Virus record (IMG/VR): IMGVR_UViG_3300037549_000321
Coordinates: 1-44,431 of that record
Source of the DNA: a virus
Reading direction: 5' to 3' (one strand)
Length of the DNA: 44,431 nucleotides
Part shown: positions 31,306 to 38,364 of the stretch, in pieces
How positions within the stretch are numbered: the stretch's first letter is position 1
Layout: every line of letters begins with the position of its first letter
Program-made: the position numbers and the translations under genes
The notes under the pieces: generated by a model
Told to the model about the DNA's origin: nothing
What the model saw: the letters and a program-made list of their open reading frames with translations, nothing else
Databases searched by the model: none

Positions 31306-34300
31306 ATGGGGAGCACATTCGTACCACCGCGCCTGGATCAGTGGGAGCCGGCGAAGCCAGCGTTGCCTGACGGTCGGGGTTCGGTCAGCGCGTCGGGATT
31401 CGTGCCTCCGGCGCCGGATTCGTGGGAACCGACGAAGAAGCAGACGCTCCCTGACGGTCGCGGCTCGGATATGGGGGCGCCGGTTCGGCTGTCGGACCAG
31501 TTGCCGGCCCCTGACGACGTGGTGCGGCAGGCGACGGTAGCGGCGCGGGCGATTGTGGATGTGGCCACGCGGCCAGGGCCGGCGCGGGTGCCCTCTCTGC
31601 CTGTGCCGTGGGAACTGAGTTTACAGCAGCCGAACCCAAATGCTCACGGGCCTGGCTGGATCACCGGCAAAGACCAAACCGATATTCCGCAGCAGATCCT
31701 GGACATGACTGCGGGTGGCATTGGAAAGCTGGCGCAGGGTGTGGAGCAGATGGCGGAGCCAGGCGGCCGCCAGAAGGCCGGCGGTCTGCACCAGGTCATC
31801 TCGGGCGGATTCGAGGCGGCGACGCCGGCGATGGTGGCGGGCGGGATCGCGGCGCCGCTCAAGACGGCCGTCGTAGTGGGTGCGGCGATGGCGGCGCAGA
31901 AGGGTACGGAAGTGGGGCTCAAGTACCTGGGTCTGCCGCGGGAGTACTCCGAAGTGGCCGGCGACCTGGTCGGGTTGGTGGCGGCGGCCGTGGCGCACGG
32001 GAAGCTGAGCAGGCCGGCGATCCGCGACACCATCGAGCCGGTGCTGAAAGAGCGGGCTGCCAAGAAGGCGGCGGCGCCGGCGGAACAGCAGTACACGAGC
32101 ACGGGGGAGCCAGTGGGTGGGGGATTCACGCCGCCGCGGCCGGACCAGTGGGAACCAAAGGGGGAGAGCACAAATGCCGAAACGAAAGGTAAGCAAGCCG
32201 GGACACCGGGGCAGCCTGTTACAGGCGCTGGAGCAGAGCAGCCAGGATCAGCAGTCGGACAAGCGGATGTTGCCGCGCAGGCCTCCGGCGCCGAAGGGCA
32301 AGTAGGGGGCGGCGTCCCTGGTGACGAGCTCTACGGCCGGGCCGTGGCGGAAGCGCGGGAGATGACTTCGGCCATTCCGGGCGGCCTGGTGAGAAAGCTG
32401 GGGATCAGTAACGCTCAAGCGGTACAGCTAATCGCCAGGATGAAGGCGGATAAGGTCCTCGACCAATCCGGCCGTCCTCTGGACGAGGGCGGGAACCTGA
32501 TTTTCAGGTATCAGACGAGAACGGGGGCAGGATCGATTCAGACGCCGGAATTCGGGCCGGACGGTAAGCCGCTACGTGCGGCGACGGCACCCAGTGGCTC
32601 ACCGGGTGAGCCTGCGAAGGGAACGCCTTACGACACGCCGGAGATCGTGGCGGCGCGGGCGCGAGCGGCGGCGATTCCGCGGACCAATCTGATTAAAACC
32701 CCGGAGCGGCAAGCGCTACGCAGCGACGCGGAGAGCCAGGTTTATAAGCCAGAGGGGGTAGAGAAAGGTAGGCAGGCGTACCTGTTCATAGGGAATCCGG
32801 GTTCGGGTAAGTCCACCCTTGCCGAGCGACTGGCCACGGAGACGCATAGCCTGGTGGTGGATTCGGATCCTATCAAGAAGCTGCTGCCAGAGTATGGAAA
32901 CGGTGAAGGCGCCGGGGCGGTACACGATGAATCGTCGGATATTGCCGACAAGGTTCTGGGGCGCGCGAGGGCTGAGGGGCTGAACATAGTCCACCCCATT
33001 TTGGGTCGGAATATCGAGAAGGTGCGCGGACTGCGCGACGAACTCCAGGCGGATGGTTACGACGTTCACCTGGTGCACGTCGATCTGCCAATTGAGAAGG
33101 CGGCGGGGCGGGTGGTGACGCGTTTTCAGGAGGGTGGGCCTTTTGTCGATCCTGCGTTCGTAACCAATGAAATCAAGGGTTCGGCGAAGGCGAACTATGA
33201 TACACTGGAGTCAGAAGGGGGCTTCAAGTCTTATGCCGAATTCTCTAACGACGTCCCCCGCGGAGCCGATCCCCGCTTTGTCGGAGGAAGAGGCTTTGAA
33301 GCGTTACCTGGCCTACAATCCGTACGACGAGGATCACGACCGGACAGTGGCGTACCTGCGCAACGAGCGCCTGGCGCGGGAAGCAGCCAAGCAGAAGGCC
33401 CCGCCGGCAGCGGAACCCCAGCAGGAAACCCCGCAGCAGCCCCAATGGACGGCGGAGCAGTTGGCGCGGTGGACGCCGGAGCAGTTGGAGAAAGGGGCGC
33501 GGTTCAGGCGGATGCTGGTGCAGGCCCGCGACGCGTACCTGGAGAAAACACGGATATCCCCACGCCCGGCAACACCGGGGACATCCACGCCCGATACGAA
33601 GTCCGCGAGCTAGCGGACGTACAGCCATCGCACAACGGGCAGACCTTTTCCGCCAATCCAAAGTACGGACACCGGAACGAGCGCGACTACTCCAAGCCTG
33701 AGAACCAGCAGCGGGTGATCGAGAATTCGAGCGAAGAGCGCTTCAATCCGCGGTACCACATCACCGATAATCCAGACGCCACGAATGGGCCGATTGTGGT
33801 GGACGAGGCGGGGAACGCGCTGGGCGGGAACAGCCGCGCCATGATGCTGCAGCGGGTGTACGGGCGCGACGCCGCGGGCGCGGCGGCTTACCGGGGACTG
33901 CTGGAGAAGCGAGCGGGGCAATTCGGCATCGACCCTGAAGCAGTGCGCGGGATGAAGCAGCCGGTGCTGGTGCGGGTGGTGTCGAATGCGGAGCTGGCCT
34001 CGGTGCCGGACGGGGCGGCCGGGATCATTCGCAGAACCAATATCAGCGGGACTGCGGCGCTCAGCGCGAGCGAGCGGGCAGCGGCGGATGCGAGGCAATT
34101 GCACCCGGACCTGGTGCAGCATATCGCCGACTCTATCGAGGCGGCCGGGCCTAGCGCCACGCTGAACGACGCGCTGACGGGAAAGAGCGGCACGGCGATA
34201 GTGAACCGGCTGATTGCGGAGGGATTCTTCAGCGAGCAGGAACGGCCGGCGCTGATGGACGGCAAGACGGGCGCGGTGACGCAGTTGGCGAAGGACCGGA

Positions 34301-37080
34301 TCGGCAAGGCGCTAGTCGGGCAGTTCTTCCGCGATTCGGACCAGATTGCGCGGACGCCGGCGGCGATCAGGGGGAAGCTGGAGCGGGTGGCGGCGCCCCT
34401 GGCGAAGGTGCAGGGCAATGCGGACTGGGATCTGACGCCGGCGATTCGCGAGGCGGTGGACCTGGTGGAGTACGCCAGTGCGCACGGAATTAAGAATCTG
34501 GGCGATGTGGTGGCGCAACAGAGCATGTTTGGGGACACGCCTTGGAAAAGCGACGCGGTGACATTGGCGGGGTGGCTGCGGGACGCCAAACCGAATGACC
34601 TGGTGTCGGCGGTGCGGGGATATGTGGGCGACCGGGAGCCCACGATGTTCGGCGAGACGACTCCGGAGGCGGCATTCAGACAGCACTTCGGAGGGGAGAA
34701 GGCGGCGCGCGGGGGTGGCTCACCAGGTGGGCCTGTGGGAGGAGCTCCGGTTGCCGGACCTGGCGGCCAGGTGGCTGGTGGCCAGCCAGTGGCGGAGGAC
34801 GTGCCACCGCCGCCGCCGGCGCCGGGGCCGGTGACGCAGTTTCTGAAAGAGGAAACCGGGACCAGTTTGGTGGGGGCGATTCTGAAGGCGGACGCGAAAG
34901 AGGCGCTGGCGCTGAAGGCGAAGCGCGACGCGGCGCTGGGGGAGATGGAGAAGGCGAAAGCCACGCCGGGACAGCAGAAGTTCGGCGAGAAGACGATCCA
35001 ATACTTCACCGGGGAGCGGGACTTGTGGGGCGCGCGGGTGAACCAGGTGATCGGGCGGCTGCGCAAGCTGGTGCCGGATCCGGTGGAGCAGGAAGCGCTC
35101 TCGCTGATGCGCGACTTCAAGGGGAAGAGGGCGGAGCTGGTGCAGTTCCTGGAGGGGACGCATCCGGCTTTCAACGAGCTGGACAGCAACACGCCGCTGA
35201 TGCGGGGCGGCCCGGGCTCGGAGTACGCGACGGCGATGGAGCGCATACAGCAGTTGCGGCCGGCGATTCTGAAGGCGCTGGATCCGACGCCGCGCATGCT
35301 GGAAGCCGATGAGGTGTTGAGCACGATCGCGGCGGGGACGCTGAAGGAAGGGCAACGGCTGGGGATCCTGGAGAGCCGTTGGACGCCGGAGCAATATAAC
35401 CCGCACATCCTGCACCCGAAGGGCGAAGGCGAGCTGCCGACGCAGCCGGCGGGGGACAGGATGGGGAAGGCCATCGGCGGGAAGATGGGGCGGTACTTCG
35501 CATTCGCCGAGACGCGCGAGTTTCCAACGCTGCTGGACGCGGTGGTGAATAACTACCGGCCCAAGACGCTGAATGCGTTCGATGCGTTCACGATCCACGG
35601 GGATAAGTTTGCCACGGCGCGGGCGACGCACTTACTGACCACTCAGTTAGCCGACTCGGGGATGGGTAAGTGGGGAGTGAGGGAGCGGGCGCCGGAAGGA
35701 TGGGAACCGCTGGCGGCGCACTCGACGGAGTTCCGCAACCTGGTGGGATACACCGATCAGGAAGGCCTGCCGGCGGCGGCGGAGCAGCGGTTATTCGTGC
35801 CGCGGTTCATCAGCGACGCGCTGCGGCCGATCACGGATCCGGATTACATGGGGCGGATCCCGTTGTTCCGCGGGATGCGGATGACGCAGGCGTACCAGAA
35901 GACGGTGCAGTTGGGGCTGAGCTTCTTCCACGCGTACACGGAGAACCTCATGAGCCTGGCGAACTCGGGGCCGGTGGGGTGGGCGAAGGCCTTGCGAGCG
36001 GACCGGGACAGTCCGGAGTTTCTGCGGAGCGAGCGGGACATGATTGCGCACGGGGGGACGTCGGCGATTCAGGGGCGGACTTACGAGGCGTACCGGGCGC
36101 TGGAGCCGGGGTCGATTCCGACGTGGAGCGATATCTGGCGGCGGGCGCCGGTGGTTCACCAGATGGACCAGGTGGCGGGGAAGATCACGGACTTCACTTT
36201 CGGGAATCTGCAGCGGCGATTCAAGGTGACGGACTACGAGCTGCACGCGGCCGGGTGGCTGGCGAAGCATCCGGAGGCGACGGCGGCGGAGACGGCGGCG
36301 GCGAAGCACTCGATCACGAAAGAGCTGAATGCGGTGTATGGCGGGCTGAACGCGGAGAACCTGGGGGTGAGCCGGGCGAGCACGGAAGTGGCGCGGGCGC
36401 TGATGCTGGCGCCGGACTGGACGTTCAGCAACGTATTCAACGTGAAGTACGCGTTGGAGCGGGGGACGCCGGCGGGGAGCATGGCGCGGATGTTCTGGCT
36501 GCGGACGACGGTGGGCGGCCTGGCGGCGACGCAGGCGATGAGCCTGATGCTATCGGGGAGGACCTCGAAGAATCCGACGCAGGTGTATTTTGGGCGGGAT
36601 CGGGACGGCAACGAGATCTACCAGAACGTGTTCTTCAAGGGCGCCGGCGGGGATGCGATCAACCTGATTCACAACGTGGGGGACTACGGGGCGGTGGAGG
36701 GCCTGGCGCGGAGTCTGGCGGGGAAGGCGGCGCCGATCCCTCGAGCGGCCTTGCAGGTGGCGACGAACCGGGACTACCTGGGGCGGCCGATGGTGCCGCA
36801 GGGAATGAATCCGATTGCGGGGACGGTGCGGGGCGCGGTGAAGACGGGGGCGGCGCTATTGCCGGTGCCGTTCACGGTGAGCAATCTGCACGATATGCTG
36901 TTGGGCCCGGAGGCGGGGAAGTACAGCGTACCGGAGTTTCTGACGACGACGTTCAGCGGGAATCCGCCGCGGCACATGCCACCGGAGGGGATGCGGCACG
37001 GGCGGAACGGGGAGATGGTGGAGAAGCCGTACCGGGAGCCTCGGGGGATCTGGGACCAGATGGTGAGCGGACGGCCTTAA
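31306..37080 (+). CDS. Giant polyvalent phage protein: FtsK-gamma-like, zeta kinase and DdrB/ParB-like domains
   Basis: A 1924-codon frame. Residues 1-60 and about 275-285 carry three copies of F(V/T)PP..D.WEP; two LPDGRGS(D/V) repeat inserts lie between the first two. Residues 338-400 resemble the FtsK gamma winged helix (LYGRAVAEAREMTSAIPGGL, then LVRKLGISNAQAVQLIARMK). Residues 480-660 are a zeta-toxin-type kinase: Walker A GNPGSGKST at 496, VVDSDPIKKLLPEY, HDESSDIADKVL, HLVHVDLPIEKAAGRVVTRF. Residues 762-1133 match the DdrB/ParB-like domain (YEVRELADVQPSHNG, GGNSRAMML near 840). Residues 1185-1924 are a long helical region of the kind found in large injected polyvalent proteins. Two stretches appear to code in frame +2 (32174-32305, 33233-33613). 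Such proteins are thought to enter the cell with phage DNA. Confidence 0.85.
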   Translation: MGSTFVPPRLDQWEPAKPALPDGRGSVSASGFVPPAPDSWEPTKKQTLPDGRGSDMGAPVRLSDQLPAPDDVVRQATVAARAIVDVATRPGPARVPSLPVPWELSLQQPNPNAHGPGWITGKDQTDIPQQILDMTAGGIGKLAQGVEQMAEPGGRQKAGGLHQVISGGFEAATPAMVAGGIAAPLKTAVVVGAAMAAQKGTEVGLKYLGLPREYSEVAGDLVGLVAAAVAHGKLSRPAIRDTIEPVLKERAAKKAAAPAEQQYTSTGEPVGGGFTPPRPDQWEPKGESTNAETKGKQAGTPGQPVTGAGAEQPGSAVGQADVAAQASGAEGQVGGGVPGDELYGRAVAEAREMTSAIPGGLVRKLGISNAQAVQLIARMKADKVLDQSGRPLDEGGNLIFRYQTRTGAGSIQTPEFGPDGKPLRAATAPSGSPGEPAKGTPYDTPEIVAARARAAAIPRTNLIKTPERQALRSDAESQVYKPEGVEKGRQAYLFIGNPGSGKSTLAERLATETHSLVVDSDPIKKLLPEYGNGEGAGAVHDESSDIADKVLGRARAEGLNIVHPILGRNIEKVRGLRDELQADGYDVHLVHVDLPIEKAAGRVVTRFQEGGPFVDPAFVTNEIKGSAKANYDTLESEGGFKSYAEFSNDVPRGADPRFVGGRGFEALPGLQSVRRGSRPDSGVPAQRAPGAGSSQAEGPAGSGTPAGNPAAAPMDGGAVGAVDAGAVGERGAVQADAGAGPRRVPGENTDIPTPGNTGDIHARYEVRELADVQPSHNGQTFSANPKYGHRNERDYSKPENQQRVIENSSEERFNPRYHITDNPDATNGPIVVDEAGNALGGNSRAMMLQRVYGRDAAGAAAYRGLLEKRAGQFGIDPEAVRGMKQPVLVRVVSNAELASVPDGAAGIIRRTNISGTAALSASERAAADARQLHPDLVQHIADSIEAAGPSATLNDALTGKSGTAIVNRLIAEGFFSEQERPALMDGKTGAVTQLAKDRIGKALVGQFFRDSDQIARTPAAIRGKLERVAAPLAKVQGNADWDLTPAIREAVDLVEYASAHGIKNLGDVVAQQSMFGDTPWKSDAVTLAGWLRDAKPNDLVSAVRGYVGDREPTMFGETTPEAAFRQHFGGEKAARGGGSPGGPVGGAPVAGPGGQVAGGQPVAEDVPPPPPAPGPVTQFLKEETGTSLVGAILKADAKEALALKAKRDAALGEMEKAKATPGQQKFGEKTIQYFTGERDLWGARVNQVIGRLRKLVPDPVEQEALSLMRDFKGKRAELVQFLEGTHPAFNELDSNTPLMRGGPGSEYATAMERIQQLRPAILKALDPTPRMLEADEVLSTIAAGTLKEGQRLGILESRWTPEQYNPHILHPKGEGELPTQPAGDRMGKAIGGKMGRYFAFAETREFPTLLDAVVNNYRPKTLNAFDAFTIHGDKFATARATHLLTTQLADSGMGKWGVRERAPEGWEPLAAHSTEFRNLVGYTDQEGLPAAAEQRLFVPRFISDALRPITDPDYMGRIPLFRGMRMTQAYQKTVQLGLSFFHAYTENLMSLANSGPVGWAKALRADRDSPEFLRSERDMIAHGGTSAIQGRTYEAYRALEPGSIPTWSDIWRRAPVVHQMDQVAGKITDFTFGNLQRRFKVTDYELHAAGWLAKHPEATAAETAAAKHSITKELNAVYGGLNAENLGVSRASTEVARALMLAPDWTFSNVFNVKYALERGTPAGSMARMFWLRTTVGGLAATQAMSLMLSGRTSKNPTQVYFGRDRDGNEIYQNVFFKGAGGDAINLIHNVGDYGAVEGLARSLAGKAAPIPRAALQVATNRDYLGRPMVPQGMNPIAGTVRGAVKTGAALLPVPFTVSNLHDMLLGPEAGKYSVPEFLTTTFSGNPPRHMPPEGMRHGRNGEMVEKPYREPRGIWDQMVSGRP
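31362..31386. repeat. LPDGRGSD-coding repeat, copy 3 (diverged)
   Basis: CGTTGCCTGACGGTCGGGGT followed by TCGGT, a diverged member of the family (changes at both ends and the Arg/Gly codons), read in frame as Leu-Pro-Asp-Gly-Arg-Gly-Ser-Val within the giant protein. Confidence 0.65.
31446..31470. repeat. LPDGRGSD-coding repeat, copy 4
   Basis: Identical over 25 bases to 9396-9420 and in frame (Leu-Pro-Asp-Gly-Arg-Gly-Ser-Asp). It lies 84 bases from copy 3; the intervening sequence repeats the F-V-P-P..D.W-E-P motif, suggesting a local duplication. Confidence 0.85.
32174..32305 (+). CDS. Nested small basic protein (frame +2)
   Basis: A 43-codon ORF inside the giant frame but in frame +2: MPKRKVSKPGHRGSLLQALE, then QSSQDQQSDK and a proline/lysine-rich end. 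GGGGGAGAG lies seven bases before its ATG, a good ribosome-binding site. By hand count 36 of 43 codons end in G or C, against 21 of 42 in the overlapping giant frame, so this frame carries the coding signal of the region. The product would be a small basic peptide of unknown function. Confidence 0.5.
   Translation: MPKRKVSKPGHRGSLLQALEQSSQDQQSDKRMLPRRPPAPKGK
32596..32612. repeat. Short palindrome GGCTCACC-G-GGTGAGCC
   Basis: An eight-base perfect inverted repeat with a one-base loop, in the linker between the FtsK-gamma-like and zeta domains. A related but imperfect copy (GGCTCACCAGGTGGGCC) lies near 34715-34731 in another linker of the same gene, suggesting a dispersed element tolerated in linkers. 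Confidence 0.5.
33233..33613 (+). CDS. Nested protein behind the zeta domain (frame +2)
   Basis: A 126-codon ORF from ATG 33233 overlapping the end of the zeta domain and the linker before the DdrB/ParB-like domain. The product is protein-like: LSEEEALKRYLAYNPYDEDH, YLRNERLAREAAKQK, then WTAEQLARWTPEQLEKGARF. By hand count over 80 codons from 33302, 69 end in G or C, against 37 of 80 in the giant frame for the same bases, so frame +2 is almost certainly the selected frame here. AGAAGGGGG lies about ten bases upstream. Its place directly behind a zeta-type kinase makes an immunity or partner protein possible, but this is only inference; no epsilon antitoxin similarity is seen. Confidence 0.65.
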   Translation: MPNSLTTSPAEPIPALSEEEALKRYLAYNPYDEDHDRTVAYLRNERLAREAAKQKAPPAAEPQQETPQQPQWTAEQLARWTPEQLEKGARFRRMLVQARDAYLEKTRISPRPATPGTSTPDTKSAS

Positions 37081-37086
37081 GCGGGG

Positions 37087-37368
37087 CTATTCGGCGGGCG
37101 GGGGGACACGGAAGGAAACGGTCTCCGGGCCAAGATCCCGCATCCATTCGAGGATCGTACCGAGGGTCTGAATCCGGTCTTTTAGCCCGGCATTGAAGCT
37201 GTGGTGACAGACGGGGCACTCGGTGAGGCCTGGGACGGCGAGCCCCTCCCTGGTTTGGATTCGGGTGGTGAAGTCGAGCGTGGTTACCGTCTTGCACTGA
37301 TCGCATTTGACGGCCAGGCGGTGAAGGTCGGCGACGGGGACTACGAGTTCACGAAGCAGGGCGCACAT
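37087..37368 (-). CDS. Zinc-ribbon protein
   Basis: A 93-residue protein on the opposite strand, ending seven bases from the giant gene's stop. CDQC near residue 22 and CPVCHH near 52 frame a zinc ribbon; the remainder is helical (KDRIQTLGTILEWMRDLGP). ATG start with a fair upstream context. It seems to be a stand-alone gene; convergent orientation marks the end of the late operon, although I see no clear terminator between the two. Confidence 0.72.
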   Translation of the reverse strand: MCALLRELVVPVADLHRLAVKCDQCKTVTTLDFTTRIQTREGLAVPGLTECPVCHHSFNAGLKDRIQTLGTILEWMRDLGPETVSFRVPPPAE

Positions 37369-37437
37369 GATTCAGTATGGCTCCGTCAGCGGGTTCCTTC
37401 CAGAAGGGCCGTCGCCGAAGAGCTACGATGAGAGCGG

Positions 37438-37614
37438 ATGGAAAGCGCGCTGATTCTCGCGGACCGGATTCTGCAGGTGATCCGCGAGTCGGGAGCCAAT
37501 AAAGTAGAGGCTTTGTGTGCGTTGGAAGTCGCGCACAAGGTTCTGCCGTCGGTCGATGAGATGAGCTTCAGTCGCCCTGCCGAGTCCGAGGGCCAGACGG
37601 CGGTTGATTCCTGA
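37438..37614 (+). CDS. Short hypothetical protein
   Basis: A 58-codon frame, MESALILADRILQVIRESGA, then NKVEALCALEVAHKVLPSVD and a polar end. The helical, aliphatic composition looks natural. Upstream is GATGAGAGCGG. Its end overlaps the converging short ORF at 37568-37732 by 47 bases; one of the two may be spurious. Confidence 0.45.
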   Translation: MESALILADRILQVIRESGANKVEALCALEVAHKVLPSVDEMSFSRPAESEGQTAVDS

Positions 37615-37732
37615 TGCCTTCCGGAAATGCGTGCTGGCCGACGCGGGCCAGGGTGGTCAGTGAGGCAGCGATGTCGGCCAGATGCTTCTCCATCTCGATG
37701 AGTACCTGGTACAACTTGTCGTTCTGATCCAT
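37568..37732 (-). CDS. Short hypothetical protein, end of leftward operon
   Basis: A 54-codon frame, MDQNDKLYQVLIEMEKHLAD, then IAASLTTLARVG and a polar, proline-rich end. GGAG lies seven bases upstream of the ATG, and the gene follows 33 bases behind 37766-38047 in the same direction, so it is probably the third member of that operon. It resembles small coiled-coil proteins; function unknown. Confidence 0.5.
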   Translation of the reverse strand: MDQNDKLYQVLIEMEKHLADIAASLTTLARVGQHAFPEGIRNQPPSGPRTRQGD

Positions 37733-37765
37733 CTCTCTACTCCTCGGCGGTAATCGCCTTCTCTA

Positions 37766-38047
37766 TCATTTCGGGCGGGGGTTGCGGAGGAGTTCGCCGA
37801 TGGCGGAGACGAGTTTGTCAACGCGCTCGTCGAGGGCGTGATCGCGCTCTCGGCTGCGCTGGTCAACGGCGCTCATGCGCTCGCCCAATTCACGGAAGCG
37901 CTTGTCGGTCTCGCGGAAACTCTCCTCGGTTTTGATCTGGGCTTCGGTGAGCAGGACCAGAACGTCGTCCAGTTTGGTTTGCTTCTCGGCGAGTACTCCC
38001 ATGAGGTTCTCCAAACGGGCGACGCGGGTGTTGATGGTCTCGGGCAT
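37766..38047 (-). CDS. Coiled-coil protein
   Basis: A 93-residue, nearly all-helical protein with heptad-like spacing: TRVARLENLMGVLAEKQTKL, DDVLVLLTEAQIKTEESFRE, then TDKRFRELGERMSAVDQRSR. Similar proteins of the type LDDVLV.L.EAQIKTEE.F.ETD.RF are, as I recall, frequent in acidobacterial and other genomes and of unknown function. Its ATG overlaps the upstream stop by one base (TGATG), so it is co-translated with the basic protein. Confidence 0.8.
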   Translation of the reverse strand: MPETINTRVARLENLMGVLAEKQTKLDDVLVLLTEAQIKTEESFRETDKRFRELGERMSAVDQRSRERDHALDERVDKLVSAIGELLRNPRPK

Positions 38048-38262
38048 CAGATGACTCCTTGAGTTTTCTTGGCGGGCCGCTTCGACTTGGTGAGCGCCGT
38101 CTTCTTAGCCTTCGGCTTGCCCCAGCGGACCAACGCCCCAGCCTTTGCTAGAGCGGTCCGTTCCGCCGGCGAAAGCATCGCTGCGCCCTTTGGGACCTTC
38201 TTGCTGCCACCGATACTGCCGATCATAGCCAGGTACTTACTCACCGGGTCGCGTTTAGCCAT
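38047..38262 (-). CDS. Small basic KGG-like protein
   Basis: A 71-residue basic protein, MAKRDPVSKYLAMIGSIGGS, KKVPKGAAMLSPAERTALAK, then a lysine-rich tail KPKAKKTALTKSKRPAKK that looks like a nucleic-acid-binding tail. The GGSKKVPKG part resembles Lys-Gly-Gly stress-protein-type motifs. I take ATG 38262 rather than the upstream non-ATG extension, because the promoter region lies there. The likely -10 box is so close that the mRNA may be leaderless. Candidate regulator or DNA-bending protein, unproven. Confidence 0.72.
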   Translation of the reverse strand: MAKRDPVSKYLAMIGSIGGSKKVPKGAAMLSPAERTALAKAGALVRWGKPKAKKTALTKSKRPAKKTQGVI

Positions 38263-38268
38263 GCCTCT

Positions 38269-38297
38269 ACCATAAGCGGTAAACAGGATTTTTGCAA
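38269..38297 (-). promoter_or_regulatory. Leftward promoter candidate
   Basis: Reading leftward, TTGCAA (38297-38292), a 17-base spacer and TATGGT (38274-38269). The spacer contains CTGTTTAC. The ATG at 38262 follows only six bases after the -10 box, which suggests a leaderless transcript. Sigma-70-like by pattern only. Confidence 0.5.
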
Positions 38298-38337
38298 CTG
38301 GGGCGAACAATTATCCTTGATTCTATAAGCTGTTTAC
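38279..38337. promoter_or_regulatory. Paired operator candidate
   Basis: GTAAACAG (38279-38286) and CTGTTTAC (38330-38337) form a perfect eight-base inverted repeat 43 bases apart. Each half lies in the -35/-10 spacer of one of the two divergent promoters, and both read CTGTTTAC in the direction of transcription. This fits one DNA-binding protein acting on both promoters. Confidence 0.5.
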
Positions 38338-38345
38338 TGCATACT
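38317..38345 (+). promoter_or_regulatory. Rightward promoter candidate
   Basis: TTGATT (38317-38322), a 17-base spacer containing CTGTTTAC, and CATACT (38340-38345). GAGGG lies about nine bases before ATG 38365 and would be the ribosome-binding site. Confidence 0.5.
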
Positions 38346-38364
38346 GAAACTGAGGGATTCCGAG

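Noticed and set aside
32791-33613. A classical epsilon-zeta toxin-antitoxin operon
   Set aside because: No epsilon-like antitoxin is recognisable upstream, and the kinase is a domain in a giant phage protein; the downstream nested ORF is only a possible partner.
33888-35474. A 528-codon leftward frame
   Set aside because: Antisense to the DdrB/ParB-like part of the giant protein; Ser/Pro/Arg-rich with no motif. The forward strand shows recognisable domains.
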